Origin: Kitasatospora aureofaciens
GTDB lineage: Bacteria; Actinomycetota; Actinomycetes; Streptomycetales; Streptomycetaceae
Length of the DNA: 64,000 nucleotides
Direction of reading: 5' to 3'
Assembly (NCBI RefSeq): GCF_001188955.3
Contig: NZ_JPRF03000016.1
Span: 1-64,000, forward strand
A program made the position numbers and the translations under genes. Positions 42,181 through 50,792 of the stretch are shown here, piece after piece. The notes below the pieces were generated by a model, which did not search any database, was not told where the DNA came from, and worked only from the letters and a program-made list of their open reading frames with translations. Each line of letters begins with the position of its first letter. Position 1 is the stretch's first letter.

Positions 42181-45100
42181 GCGTCCTCCTCGGCCACGGC
42201 GTCCTCGCGGGTGAGGGCGACCAGTTCACGCAGCGCCTCGACCGGCAGGTCGGTGAGCCACTGCTCCCCCGCGCCCACCACGGTGTCGGCCAACGAGCGC
42301 TTGGCGGTGAGGAGTTCGTCGATCCGCTCCTCGACGGTGCCGACGCAGACCAGCCGGCGGACCTGGACGTCGCGGCGCTGGCCGATCCGGAAGGCGCGGT
42401 CGGTGGCCTGCTCCTCGACCGCCGGGTTCCACCAACGGTCCAGGTGGATCACCTGGTTGGCGGCGGTCAGGTTGAGGCCGGTGCCGCCGGCCCGCAGCGA
42501 GAGCAGGAACACCCCTGGGCCGTCCGGGGACTGGAAGCGCCGGACGAGCTCCTCGCGGCGGCCACGCGGAACGCCCCCGTGCAGGTACAGCACCTCCTCG
42601 CCGAGTCGGCGTTCCAGGTACGGGCGGAGCATCGTGCCGAACTCGGCGTACTGGGTGAAGACCAGGGTGCGGTCGCCCTCGGCCAGCGCCTCCTCCAGCA
42701 GTTCGGCGAGCCGGGCGACCTTGCCCGAGCGCTCGCCCAACGGCGAACCGTCGTGCAGCAGTTGGGCCGGGTGGTTGCAGACCTGCTTGAGCTTGCCGAT
42801 CGCCGCCAGCACCGTGCCGCGCCGCTCCACGCCCCGGATGCCCTCGACCCGCTGCAGCAGGTCGGCGACCACCGCCTGGTAGAGGCCGGCCTGTTCGGCG
42901 GTGAGGTTGCACCAGACGGTCATCTCCTGCTTGGCGGGCAGCTCGGCCGCCACCGCCGGATCCGACTTGAGCCGGCGCAGCACGAACGGGGCGGTGCGGC
43001 GCCGGAGTTCGGCGGTCCGCCCGGGGTTGCGGTGGACTTCGACCGGGATCGCGTAGCGCTCCTTGAAGCGCTCGGCCGGGCCGAGCAGTCCGGGGTTGGC
43101 GAAGTCCAGTACGGCGTGGAGTTCGGCGAGCCGGTTCTCCACCGGGGTGCCGGTGAGGGCGATCCGGTGCCGGGTGACGGGCAGCGCGCGGATCGCCCGG
43201 GACTGGGCGGTGCCGCTGTTCTTGATGTGCTGCGCCTCGTCGGCGACCACCCGGCGCCAGCGGATCGCGCGCAGTGCGGCGAGGTCGCGCTGGACCAGTC
43301 CGTAGGTGGTGATGACCAGGTCCACTCCCCCGACCGCGTCGGCGAGTTGCCCGGCGTCGAGGCGGCCGGCACCGTGGTGGACGTGGCGGCGCAGGGCGGG
43401 GGCGAAGCGTTCCGCCTCGCGCTGCCAGTTGCCGACCAGGGACATCGGGCAGACGAGGAGGGTGGGGCCGGCTTCGCCGTCGTGCTTCTCGGCGGCGAGC
43501 AGGGCGAGGGTCTGGACGGTTTTGCCGAGGCCCATGTCGTCGGCCAGGACGGCGCCGAGGCCGAGGCCGGACATGGTCCTGAGCCACGCGAGCCCGCGCC
43601 GCTGGTAGGGCCGCAGTTCGGCCCGGAAGTCCGGTGGCGGCGGCCGGTCCTCGGGGGCGGCACCGGCACCGCCGGCGAGCAGGTCGCCGAGCGGGCCGTC
43701 CACCCGGACGCCGGTGACCGGCAGCCCGGCGACCGTCGCGTCGGGGTCGAGGGCGAGCCGCAGCAGGTCGGCGGCGACCAGCAGGCCGTCGCGCTGCTCG
43801 GTGAGGAAGGCGAGCGCGGCGGCGATCTGGGCCGGGTCGGCCTCCAGCCAGGTGCCCCGGACCCGCACCAACCCCTGTTTGGCGGCGGCCAGTTCGGCGA
43901 GTTCCTGCTCGGTGAGCGGAGTGCCGTCCGGGCCGAGCGCGGCCTGCCAGCGGAAGGCGACGACGGCGTCCCGGTCGACCTGGCTGGTGACGGCGAGGGT
44001 GCCGGGCGCGGGCGGGGTGGTGGCGCGCAGGGCGAGTCCGAGCCGGGGGCGGCGGCGCCACCAGGCGGGCAGCAACACACCGAAACCGGCCTCGGCGAGG
44101 GCGGGCGCGGCGGTGCGCAGGAAGTCGAGGGCACCGGTCCGGTCGAGCGGCAGGGCGGACGGGCGGGTGCGGTGGCGCAGTCCGTCCAGGACCGGCCAGC
44201 GGTGGGCGGCGCGGCCGAGTTCGGCGGCCAGGACCTCGGCCGGGCCGGCGGGCTCGTCCGTCGGAGCCGCGGGCGGCCCCTGCGTGGTCCTGCGGGCGAG
44301 TGCGGCGTACGCCGCGCCGCCCTCGTGCAGGTCGGCGGCGCGGACCAGCAGGGACGGCTCGTCGACGGCCTGGAGCAGGAACTCCAGGTGCCAGGCGTCG
44401 TCGGAGGGGCGGCCCCCGGGGCCGTCGTCGGCGGGGCCGAGCGGTTCGACCAGCCGGAAGCAGAGCCGCAGCGCGGGGTCGGCGGGCTCGGCGGTGGCGT
44501 ACCAGTCGGCGATCCGGCGGCGCAGTTCGGCGACGTCCCGGGGCGGGGCGTCGACCTCGCCGGAAGGGGTGGTGAGGGCGTGCAGCCAGCGGTCGGCGGC
44601 CGTCCCGCCGGAATCGGGGAAGGGCGTGTCGGCCAGTGCGGCGCGGGCCTCGGCGTCCACCAGGGCGGCCAGGGCGGCGTCGAGCAGCGCCTCCCCGGTG
44701 GTCGCGCCGGTGGGCCACTCACCGAGCAGTACGGGCGGGCAGCCCGCCGCGAGTGCGGCGGCCTCGTGGCGCCCGGCCGGGGTGGGATCGGGCCGCCAGC
44801 GGGCCTGTGGACGGCCGTCGGCCAGGACGGGCAGCGGCAGCACCCGGCCCCGGCCGACCGTGCGCCAGGCGAGGTCGTGCACCCCGGTGAGCCAGCGCAG
44901 CGAGGGGCCGTAGACCACCTCGACCCGGCCGGTGCCGGGCAGGTCGGTGTCGGTGACGGCCCAGTGCGGGTCGTGGACCTCGCCGAGCAGCTGGGCGGCG
45001 GCTCCGGCGTCGAAGAGGAGCGCGGGCACCCGCCAGGGGGCGAGGACGGCACCGCCGCGCGGCGGGGTGACCGGCAGGTCGGGCGAGGGGGCGGGCAGGG

Positions 45101-45341
45101 TGCCGACGGTGGGCAGCAGGAGGGTGGCCCAGCGTTCGGGGGCCTGTGCGGCGAGCCAGCCGAGCCCGGGCCCGATGCCGCCGAGGACGGCGGCCAGGCT
45201 CCCGGCCGGGCAGGCGAAGGGGTGGGCGCGCGGGGCGGGCCGGTCGGGCCGGGGTTCGCCGGCGCCGGGGTGGGCGCGGGCGTCCTCGGCCCAGAGGGCC
45301 AGCCGTCCGTCCGCCCGCCAGAGCGCGTGCAGGACGAACAT
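42177..45341 (-). CDS. SNF2-family DNA helicase/translocase
   Basis: 1054 aa. The N-terminal half is the bacterial SNF2-associated domain (with FLTEQRDGLLVAADLLRL near the junction). The motor carries DDMGLGKTVQTLAL (Walker A), DEAQHIKN (Walker B, DEAQ), LTGTPVENRL (motif III), GGTGLNLTAANQVIH (motif V) and ATDRAFRIGQRR (motif VI). Such enzymes move on duplex DNA and remodel protein-DNA complexes; members help in DNA repair or defence. It has no nuclease domain. Operon with the 62-residue gene. Confidence 0.94.
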   Translation of the reverse strand: MFVLHALWRADGRLALWAEDARAHPGAGEPRPDRPAPRAHPFACPAGSLAAVLGGIGPGLGWLAAQAPERWATLLLPTVGTLPAPSPDLPVTPPRGGAVLAPWRVPALLFDAGAAAQLLGEVHDPHWAVTDTDLPGTGRVEVVYGPSLRWLTGVHDLAWRTVGRGRVLPLPVLADGRPQARWRPDPTPAGRHEAAALAAGCPPVLLGEWPTGATTGEALLDAALAALVDAEARAALADTPFPDSGGTAADRWLHALTTPSGEVDAPPRDVAELRRRIADWYATAEPADPALRLCFRLVEPLGPADDGPGGRPSDDAWHLEFLLQAVDEPSLLVRAADLHEGGAAYAALARRTTQGPPAAPTDEPAGPAEVLAAELGRAAHRWPVLDGLRHRTRPSALPLDRTGALDFLRTAAPALAEAGFGVLLPAWWRRRPRLGLALRATTPPAPGTLAVTSQVDRDAVVAFRWQAALGPDGTPLTEQELAELAAAKQGLVRVRGTWLEADPAQIAAALAFLTEQRDGLLVAADLLRLALDPDATVAGLPVTGVRVDGPLGDLLAGGAGAAPEDRPPPPDFRAELRPYQRRGLAWLRTMSGLGLGAVLADDMGLGKTVQTLALLAAEKHDGEAGPTLLVCPMSLVGNWQREAERFAPALRRHVHHGAGRLDAGQLADAVGGVDLVITTYGLVQRDLAALRAIRWRRVVADEAQHIKNSGTAQSRAIRALPVTRHRIALTGTPVENRLAELHAVLDFANPGLLGPAERFKERYAIPVEVHRNPGRTAELRRRTAPFVLRRLKSDPAVAAELPAKQEMTVWCNLTAEQAGLYQAVVADLLQRVEGIRGVERRGTVLAAIGKLKQVCNHPAQLLHDGSPLGERSGKVARLAELLEEALAEGDRTLVFTQYAEFGTMLRPYLERRLGEEVLYLHGGVPRGRREELVRRFQSPDGPGVFLLSLRAGGTGLNLTAANQVIHLDRWWNPAVEEQATDRAFRIGQRRDVQVRRLVCVGTVEERIDELLTAKRSLADTVVGAGEQWLTDLPVEALRELVALTREDAVAEEDA

Positions 45342-45485
45342 GCGGGGCCTTCCGGGGGGATCGGACTGTCCTTCGCAGCCTAGTCGGGTGGTCCGACAGT
45401 GCCCGTCGGCCCGGGCACCGGGCCGTTCGGGGGTCCGGAAGAAGGCTTCGGAGGAACGCTTCGGAAGGAGGCTCCGGGCGCATGG

Positions 45486-45514
45486 TTGAAACTTGAACGA
45501 AAGCGTCGTACGCT
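45486..45514 (+). promoter_or_regulatory. Promoter of the YceI gene
   Basis: TTGAAA (45486-45491), a 17-base spacer and TACGCT (45509-45514): a strong housekeeping promoter starting transcription near 45521. Confidence 0.65.
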
Positions 45515-45526
45515 GGAGCCAAGAAG

Positions 45527-45552
45527 TTGAAGCCTAAACAATTGGCTTCGAA
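45527..45552 (+). promoter_or_regulatory. Inverted repeat in the YceI leader
   Basis: TTGAAGCC (45527-45534) and GGCTTCGAA (45544-45552) are inverted around TAAACAATT, between the start of transcription and the ribosome site. The form suits a MarR-type operator. Confidence 0.5.
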
Positions 45553-45566
45553 CCCGAGGAGGAGCC

Positions 45567-46172
45567 ATGGGCCTGTTCAACCGCACCAAGACCGCCACCA
45601 CCGCCACTGTCCAGGCCCCGGCCGGCCCGGATCTGTCGCACCTGACCGGCGACTGGACCGTCGACGCCATGCACAGCGAGATCGGCTTCTCGGTCCGCCA
45701 CGCGATGGTCACCAACGTCAAGGGCCGCTTCACGGAGTACGACGGCAAGCTGCACCTGGACGGCGCCACGCCGGGCAACTCCTCGGCCGATCTGGTGATC
45801 AAGGTCGCCAGCATCGACACCAACCAGGCCCAGCGCGACGAGCACCTGCGCACCGGCGACTTCTTCGCCGCCGAGACCTACCCGGAGATCCGCTTCCGCA
45901 GCATCTCCACCGAGGCGGTCGGCGAGGACTCCTACCGGATGAACGGCGAGCTCACCATCAAGGACACCACCCGCCCGGTCGTCCTGGACCTGGAGTACAC
46001 CGGCAGCGCCACGGACGCCTACGGCGCCGAGCGGGTCGGCTTCGAGGGCAAGGCGGTCGTGGACCGTACCGACTTCGGCCTGACCTACAACGCCGCCCTG
46101 GAGACCGGCGGCGTGCTGATCGGCGAGAAGGTCAAGCTCAGCTTCGACATCTCCGCCGTCAAGGCGGCCTGA
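45567..46172 (+). CDS. YceI-family protein
   Basis: 201 aa, ATG with GAGGAG upstream. The lipocalin-like barrel (about 28-200; TGDWTVDAMHSEIGFSVRHAMVTNVKG; TGDFFAAETYPEIRF) binds polyisoprenoid or amphiphilic ligands in the family. It lacks a signal peptide, so it is probably cytosolic, unlike the E. coli protein. Own promoter and operator-like repeat upstream. Confidence 0.92.
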   Translation: MGLFNRTKTATTATVQAPAGPDLSHLTGDWTVDAMHSEIGFSVRHAMVTNVKGRFTEYDGKLHLDGATPGNSSADLVIKVASIDTNQAQRDEHLRTGDFFAAETYPEIRFRSISTEAVGEDSYRMNGELTIKDTTRPVVLDLEYTGSATDAYGAERVGFEGKAVVDRTDFGLTYNAALETGGVLIGEKVKLSFDISAVKAA

Positions 46173-46208
46173 ACCGGCCGTCCCCGGCCCGGCGGCCCGT
46201 GCCGTCGC

Positions 46209-46236
46209 CGAGCCCACCGAGCCCACCGAGCCCACC
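46209..46236 (+). repeat. Three tandem 9-bp repeats
   Basis: CGAGCCCAC occurs three times in a row just before the terminator between yceI and the LysR gene. Confidence 0.6.
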
Positions 46237-46269
46237 GCCCCTGCCTATCCCCCCGAGGCAGGGGCGGTG
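46233..46269. terminator. Hairpin overlapping the LysR gene end
   Basis: Fourteen-base stem (CACCGCCCCTGCCT and its complement), 9-base loop. One arm lies inside the last codons of the LysR gene. Confidence 0.75.
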
Positions 46270-47258
46270 TTCTGCGCGGCGGCGACCAGTTCCGCGTCCG
46301 CCGCTGGCAGCCAGCTGCCCGCCGGGCGGCTCAACCAGCTCTCGGCCGTACCGAGTTCACTCGCGGCGGCGGCCAACGCACGCAGCCCCGGGTGACGCTC
46401 GCCGGGCCGGTGCACCAGGCTCACCAGGCACAGCGGCACCGGCTCCACCAGCGGCACGTTCACCGACCCCGGGATCTTCGGCCCACCGACCGTGGTCAGC
46501 ATCGGGTCGCCGTGCCGGGCCAGGTAGCGGGCGGTCTCGTCCAGGCCGACCGGCGGGACGTACGGCTCGGCCGCGGCCAGCCCGTGCTCGCGCAGCAGCC
46601 GGGCGCCGAGGTCGGCCCACTCGGTGGTCGCCGGGTTGCCCGCGCAGATGTCGACGGGGTGCCCGGCCAGTTCGGCCGGCCGCAGCGCCGGGCGGCGGGC
46701 CAGCGGGTGGGTGTCCGCCATCATCACCGAGATCCGCTCCAACCGCACCGGCAGCTGGGCGAGTTGGCCGCGCACCGGGGCGGACAGGCCGGCGAAGCGG
46801 CCGAACGAGGCGTCCAGCCGGTGCGCCAGCAGTTCGGCCGCGGCCGCGGCCAGGCCGCCGTGGAACCGGGCCAGCAGCTCGCCCTCCGGCCAGGCGGCGC
46901 GGGCCCGTTGGAGCACCCGGTCGGCGGTGAGGTCCGGACCGGTGACGTCGCTGTTGAGGTCGAGCAGCAGCGGCCGGGCGGCGGCGCCGGCGCCGGTGCC
47001 CGCCTCGGCGAGGATCTCGTCGTGCAGCGCGAGCAGCCGGCGCGCCCTGGGCAGCAGCCGCTGCCCGGCCGGGGTCAGTTCGACGCTGCGGGTGGTGCGG
47101 ACGAACAGCGTGTCGCCGAGCAGCCCCTCCAGGGTGCGGACGTCGCGGCTCAGTGCCTGCTGGGCGACGTACAGCCGCTCGGCGGCCCGGCCGAAGTGCA
47201 GGGTCTCGGCGGTCGCGACGAAGCCGCGGAGCAGACGGGGGTGCAGGTCACGGGGCAT
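46245..47258 (-). CDS. LysR-family transcriptional regulator
   Basis: 337 aa. N-terminal winged HTH (about 5-65, LLRGFVATAETLHFGRAAERLYVAQQALSRDVRTLEGLLG). An effector-binding domain of periplasmic-binding fold follows. Divergent from an MFS transporter gene, which it probably controls. The ATG at 47258 is chosen over an upstream extension. No clear ribosome site. Confidence 0.93.
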   Translation of the reverse strand: MPRDLHPRLLRGFVATAETLHFGRAAERLYVAQQALSRDVRTLEGLLGDTLFVRTTRSVELTPAGQRLLPRARRLLALHDEILAEAGTGAGAAARPLLLDLNSDVTGPDLTADRVLQRARAAWPEGELLARFHGGLAAAAAELLAHRLDASFGRFAGLSAPVRGQLAQLPVRLERISVMMADTHPLARRPALRPAELAGHPVDICAGNPATTEWADLGARLLREHGLAAAEPYVPPVGLDETARYLARHGDPMLTTVGGPKIPGSVNVPLVEPVPLCLVSLVHRPGERHPGLRALAAAASELGTAESWLSRPAGSWLPAADAELVAAAQNTAPASGG

Positions 47259-47271
47259 GGGCGAGAGATTA

Positions 47272-47286
47272 ACAACAAGGTGTTGT
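47272..47286. promoter_or_regulatory. Inverted repeat between lysR and the MFS gene
   Basis: ACAACA-AGG-TGTTGT, 14 bases upstream of the LysR ATG and 89 before the MFS start. A possible autoregulatory LysR site. Confidence 0.45.
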
Positions 47287-47374
47287 GGGAGTGGCGAAAC
47301 AGGTGTTGGACGCCCGCCCGCCGACACGGCGAGGCTTGGGGCATCCCCTCCCGCCCCGTGCCCCAGGAGCCCGT

Positions 47375-48631
47375 TTGCCCCCGCGCGCCCTCCTCGCCTC
47401 CTACCGCCGGCTGTTCGCCGCCCCCGGCGCCACCGCCTTCACCCTGGCCGGGCTGCTCGGTCGGCTCGCGCTGTCCATGAACGGCGTCTCGCTGGTGGTG
47501 CTGCTCGCGGAACGGCGCGGGTCCTACGCGCTGGCCGGGACGGTCTCGGCGGCCGGGCTGGTCACCGGCGCGCTCGGGATGCCGCTGCTCGGGCGCCTGG
47601 TGGACCGGTACGGCCAGTCGCGGGTCGCGGTTCCGGCCGCGCTGTACAACGCCGTACCGCTCTTCGCCCTGCTGCTCTGCGTACGGCTCGGCGCACCGGA
47701 CTGGACGCTGTACGCCTGCTGGACCGCCTGCGCGGCCGCGCCGAACCTCGGCGGCATGGCCCGGGCCCGCTGGGCGCACCTGTACCGGGACGACCAGGCC
47801 GCCCGGCACCTGGCCAACTCCTTCGAACAGGCGATGGACGAACTCTGCTTCATGGCCGGTCCGGTGCTCGCGATGCTGCTCTGCACCACGCTCGCCCCGG
47901 AGGCCGGGCTGCTCGCCTCCGGAACCCTCGGCACCACCGGCGCCCTGCTGTTCGCCGCCCAGCGGCGCACCGAACCGCCGCTGCCCGTCGGTGTACCCGC
48001 CGGTCAGCGGCACGGCTCCCCGCTGCGGGTACCCGGGCTGCGGGTGCTGGTGCTGACCTTCCTCGCCACCGGCACGGTCTTCGGCGCGACCGAGATCACC
48101 ACCGTCGCCTATGCGGACTCGCTCGGCCACAAGGCCGCGGCCGGTGCGCTGCTGGCCCTGGTCGCGGCCGGGTCCTGCGTGGCGGGGCTGGTGTTCGGCC
48201 TGCTGACGCCGCGTCGGGCGCCCGGGGTGCGCTTCCTGGTCGGGGCCGCCGCGATGGCCGGGGTCCTGCTGCTGCCGCTCGCCGCCGGGCTGGGCGGAGC
48301 CGGGCTCGCGGTGCTCGGCGCGGTGCTGTTCGCGGCCGGCACGGCCACCGCGCCGACCATGGTGACCGGCATGACGCTGGTTCAGGAGCTGCTGCCGCAG
48401 CGGCAGTTCAACGAGGGGATGGCGGTGGCGGTGTCCGGCATCGTGGTCGGCATCTCGGCCGGGGCCGCGCTCGCCGGAACGGTCGCCGAGCACGCCGCGC
48501 CCGGCACCGGCTACGTCCTGCCCGCCGGAGCGGCCGCGCTCGCCCTGCTGATCGCCCTGGCCGGGCGGCGCCACCTGCGCGCGGCGGGGGTGCGGGAAAA
48601 TGCCGAGCGGGTTGTCAGTGCCTCCGTCTAA
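47375..48631 (+). CDS. MFS transporter beside LysR
   Basis: 418 aa if started at the TTG, which has AGGAG five bases upstream; a GTG at 47285 in the same frame would add 30 unrelated Pro/Arg-rich residues. Twelve hydrophobic helices, with loop LLGRLVDRYGQSRVAVP. Drug or metabolite efflux is likely, under the divergent LysR regulator. Substrate unknown. Confidence 0.87.
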   Translation: MPPRALLASYRRLFAAPGATAFTLAGLLGRLALSMNGVSLVVLLAERRGSYALAGTVSAAGLVTGALGMPLLGRLVDRYGQSRVAVPAALYNAVPLFALLLCVRLGAPDWTLYACWTACAAAPNLGGMARARWAHLYRDDQAARHLANSFEQAMDELCFMAGPVLAMLLCTTLAPEAGLLASGTLGTTGALLFAAQRRTEPPLPVGVPAGQRHGSPLRVPGLRVLVLTFLATGTVFGATEITTVAYADSLGHKAAAGALLALVAAGSCVAGLVFGLLTPRRAPGVRFLVGAAAMAGVLLLPLAAGLGGAGLAVLGAVLFAAGTATAPTMVTGMTLVQELLPQRQFNEGMAVAVSGIVVGISAGAALAGTVAEHAAPGTGYVLPAGAAALALLIALAGRRHLRAAGVRENAERVVSASV

Positions 48632-48640
48632 CTTCTAGGC

Positions 48641-49120
48641 ATGGCGGAAATCACCTACGTCCGAGGCGATGCCACCACGCCCCGTGGCAAGGGCGTGAAG
48701 GTGATCGCGCACGTCTGCAACGATCTGGGCGGCTGGGGAAAGGGCTTCGTGCTCGCGCTCTCCAGACGCTGGCCCGAGCCCGAGGCCGCGTTCCGACGCT
48801 GGCACCGGGAGCGGGCGAAGAACGACTTCGGCCTCGGCGCCCTGCAAATGGTGCAGGTCGAGCCGTACGTCTGGGTGGCCAACCTGGTCGGCCAGCGCGG
48901 CATCCGGACCGGGCGCTCCACCGGCGTGCCGGTGCGGTACGAGGCCATCGACACCGGGCTGGCCGCGCTCGCCGAGCACGCGCTCGAACTCGGCGCCTCC
49001 GTCCACATGCCGCGGATCGGCTGCGGACTGGCGGGCGGGCGCTGGTCGAAGGTCGCGCCGCTGATAGCGGACCGGCTGACGGCGCGCGGCGTGCCGGTGA
49101 CGGTCTACGACGTCGACTGA
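48641..49120 (+). CDS. Macrodomain protein (ADP-ribose 1''-phosphatase or ADP-ribosyl hydrolase type)
   Basis: 159 aa. ITYVRGDATTPRGKGVKVIAHVCNDLGGWGKGF and PRIGCGLAGGRWS place it in the Poa1p/ALC1-like macrodomain branch, distinct from the MacroD-type protein at 36 kb. TAACTT lies six bases before the ATG, with no ribosome site, suggesting a leaderless message just after the MFS stop. Confidence 0.9.
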   Translation: MAEITYVRGDATTPRGKGVKVIAHVCNDLGGWGKGFVLALSRRWPEPEAAFRRWHRERAKNDFGLGALQMVQVEPYVWVANLVGQRGIRTGRSTGVPVRYEAIDTGLAALAEHALELGASVHMPRIGCGLAGGRWSKVAPLIADRLTARGVPVTVYDVD

Positions 49121-49131
49121 CCCGGCCGAAC

Positions 49132-49216
49132 CGGTCGAGTCGGTCGAGTTGGTCGAGTCGGTCGAGTTGAGCCGGTCAGGTCGGCTGAGTCGGTCAAGCC
49201 GGTCGAGCCGAGTCGG
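49132..49216. repeat. Degenerate 9-bp tandem repeats
   Basis: CGGTCGAGT repeats four times in a row (one with T first) from 49132 to 49167, then decays into related CGGTC/GAGTC units up to 49216. The GNAT gene's last codons lie in the decayed part. Confidence 0.7.
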
Positions 49217-49772
49217 CCGTGGCGGCGCCGGGCGCTGACCCGGGCCCGGCCGGCCAGGCGTACACGTACTCGGGCAGCAGGTACCCGCCCGGGAACTCCC
49301 CTTCCTGCGCCCTGATCCGCACACCGCCCTCCCGCTCGTAGAAGGCGATCGCGCGGGTGTTGGCGCTCAGCACCTCCAGGTACAGGTCGGCACCGGGGTA
49401 CCGCGCGGCGACCTCGGCGCGGGCTGCCGCCAGCAGCTCCCGGCCGATCCCACCGCCGGTGAGGCCCGGGCGGACGTGCAGGTTGTCCACCAGCACCCCG
49501 CCGTCGGGCTGCGGCACCAGGTAGACGAACCCGGCCGGTTCCCCGGCCCGTTCGGCGATCAGCAACACGGGCGTGTTCTCCGGCGTCCCGTAGTCGACCG
49601 TCAGGCGCAGCTCCCACAGCTCGCGCCGCTGGACGGCCAGTCCGTCCCCGATCGCTTCGTCGGGGACGATCCCGCGGTAGCTGGTGCACCAACTCTCGGT
49701 GTGCAGGTCCGCGACGTGCACGGCATCCCGCTCTCCGCCGTGCCGAATGGTGATCCGCCCTGATCCGGTCAT
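49194..49772 (-). CDS. GNAT-family N-acetyltransferase
   Basis: 192 aa, ATG with GGGAGG eight bases upstream. Motif A, LHVRPGLTGGGIGRELLAAA, binds acetyl-CoA; motif B is EVLSANTRAIAFYEREG. The C-terminal tail is coded by the repeat-like DNA. Substrate unknown. It faces the small peptide and TetR genes across a palindrome. Confidence 0.9.
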   Translation of the reverse strand: MTGSGRITIRHGGERDAVHVADLHTESWCTSYRGIVPDEAIGDGLAVQRRELWELRLTVDYGTPENTPVLLIAERAGEPAGFVYLVPQPDGGVLVDNLHVRPGLTGGGIGRELLAAARAEVAARYPGADLYLEVLSANTRAIAFYEREGGVRIRAQEGEFPGGYLLPEYVYAWPAGPGSAPGAATADSARPA

Positions 49773-49797
49773 GTGACGAGCCTCCCACAGAGATGGA

Positions 49798-49813
49798 GTT
49801 GAACATGTTCAAC
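49798..49813. promoter_or_regulatory. Palindromic operator candidate 1
   Basis: GTTGAACATGTTCAAC is a perfect 16-base palindrome, 26 bases upstream of the GNAT start and covering the ATG of the 49-residue frame. It shares TTGAAC-NN-GTTC with the next palindrome; their centres are 42 bases apart, four helical turns. Confidence 0.6.
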
Positions 49814-49954
49814 CTCAACGCCTACAGTTCTGCCGAGCTTTTGAACGCGTTCGAAAAGATGGGGGCGGTGGGCGTGGCACCGGGTGCGGAGGGGGCATCC
49901 GGTGCCGCGAGCACCGACAGCACCGACACCGGGTGGAGCGTCGTCTCCGGTTAG
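49805..49954 (+). CDS. Possible 49-residue peptide gene
   Basis: ATG with GGAG six bases upstream; stop TAG at 49952. The peptide begins MFNLNAYSSAELLNAFEKMG, an amphipathic helix-like start, then Gly/Ala-rich sequence and a Ser/Thr/Asp-rich end (STDSTDTGWSVVSG). About four fifths of third codon bases are G or C, a little low for this genome. It has no Cys and no signal peptide. It could be a small regulatory protein, a peptide precursor or a chance frame over the operators. Confidence 0.4.
   Translation: MFNLNAYSSAELLNAFEKMGAVGVAPGAEGASGAASTDSTDTGWSVVSG
49843..49852. promoter_or_regulatory. Palindromic operator candidate 2
   Basis: GAACGCGTTC with outer CTTTT and AAAAG arms. Same core as the 49.8-kb palindrome. 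Both lie upstream of the TetR gene, likely targets of that regulator. Confidence 0.5.
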
Positions 49955-49963
49955 GCTCTGCCC

Positions 49964-50764
49964 GTGGACGACCTGGCAGCGACGAACCGAACGGACGGCG
50001 GGAAGGGTGCGGCCGACGCCTCGGCCGCACCCGGCACGGACGGCGGGCCCATGCCCGGCGGCCGGGCCCAGCCCAAGACAGACAAGAGCGAGGCGACCCG
50101 GGCGCTGATCCTGGAGACGGCCATGCGGCTGTTCCAGGAGCGGGGCTACGAGAAGACCACGATGCGCGCCATCGCCACCGAGGCGGGCGTGTCGGTCGGC
50201 AACGCCTACTACTACTTCTCCGCGAAGGAATTCCTGATCCAGGGGTTCTACGACCGGATGACCCACGACCACGCGGCCGACGCCAGGCGCCGCATGGCCC
50301 ACACCCGGGACTTCTCCGAGCGGCTCCAGATCGCGCTGACCTCCTGGCTCGACACGGCCGCGCCGTACCACGAGTTCGCCGCCCAGTTCTTCCGCACGGC
50401 GGCCGACCCGACCAGTTCGCTGAGCCCGTTCTCCAACGAGTCCCACCCCGCTCGGGCGACGGCCGTCGAACTGTTCCGCGACGTCCTCCAGGGCTCCGAC
50501 CTGGCGCCGAAGCTGGACGCCGAACTGGTCGAGCTGCTGCCCGACGTGCTCTGGCTGAACCTGATGGTCGTGGTGCTCTACTGGGTCTTCGACCGGACCG
50601 AGGACACCGAGCGGACCAGGGAGTTCGTCCGGCGCTCGACGCCGATGGCCGCCCGGTTGATCAACCTGTCGCGCTACCGGGTGTTCCGGCCCATCGTGCG
50701 GGACGCCAAGGGGCTGATCCAGGACTTCATCCTCCCCACCATCGGGAAGACCGCGGTGAAGTAG
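49964..50764 (+). CDS. TetR-family transcriptional regulator
   Basis: 266 aa. After a 45-residue Gly/Ala-rich leader, the TetR HTH (about 47-92) reads ALILETAMRLFQERGYEKTTMRAIATEAGVSVGNAYYYF. The ligand domain fills the rest. The GTG lacks a ribosome site; TAGGCT lies six bases upstream, so it is probably leaderless. Operator-like palindromes lie 111-166 bases upstream. Confidence 0.92.
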   Translation: MDDLAATNRTDGGKGAADASAAPGTDGGPMPGGRAQPKTDKSEATRALILETAMRLFQERGYEKTTMRAIATEAGVSVGNAYYYFSAKEFLIQGFYDRMTHDHAADARRRMAHTRDFSERLQIALTSWLDTAAPYHEFAAQFFRTAADPTSSLSPFSNESHPARATAVELFRDVLQGSDLAPKLDAELVELLPDVLWLNLMVVVLYWVFDRTEDTERTREFVRRSTPMAARLINLSRYRVFRPIVRDAKGLIQDFILPTIGKTAVK

Positions 50765-50792
50765 ACCGCGGCTCGCAGGACTTGTGGAACCC

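Noticed and set aside
42444..45383. A 979-codon open frame opposite the SNF2 helicase
   Set aside because: It mirrors the codon pattern of the helicase gene, is a Gly/Ala/Arg-rich reading with no domains, and the minus strand has clear helicase motifs.
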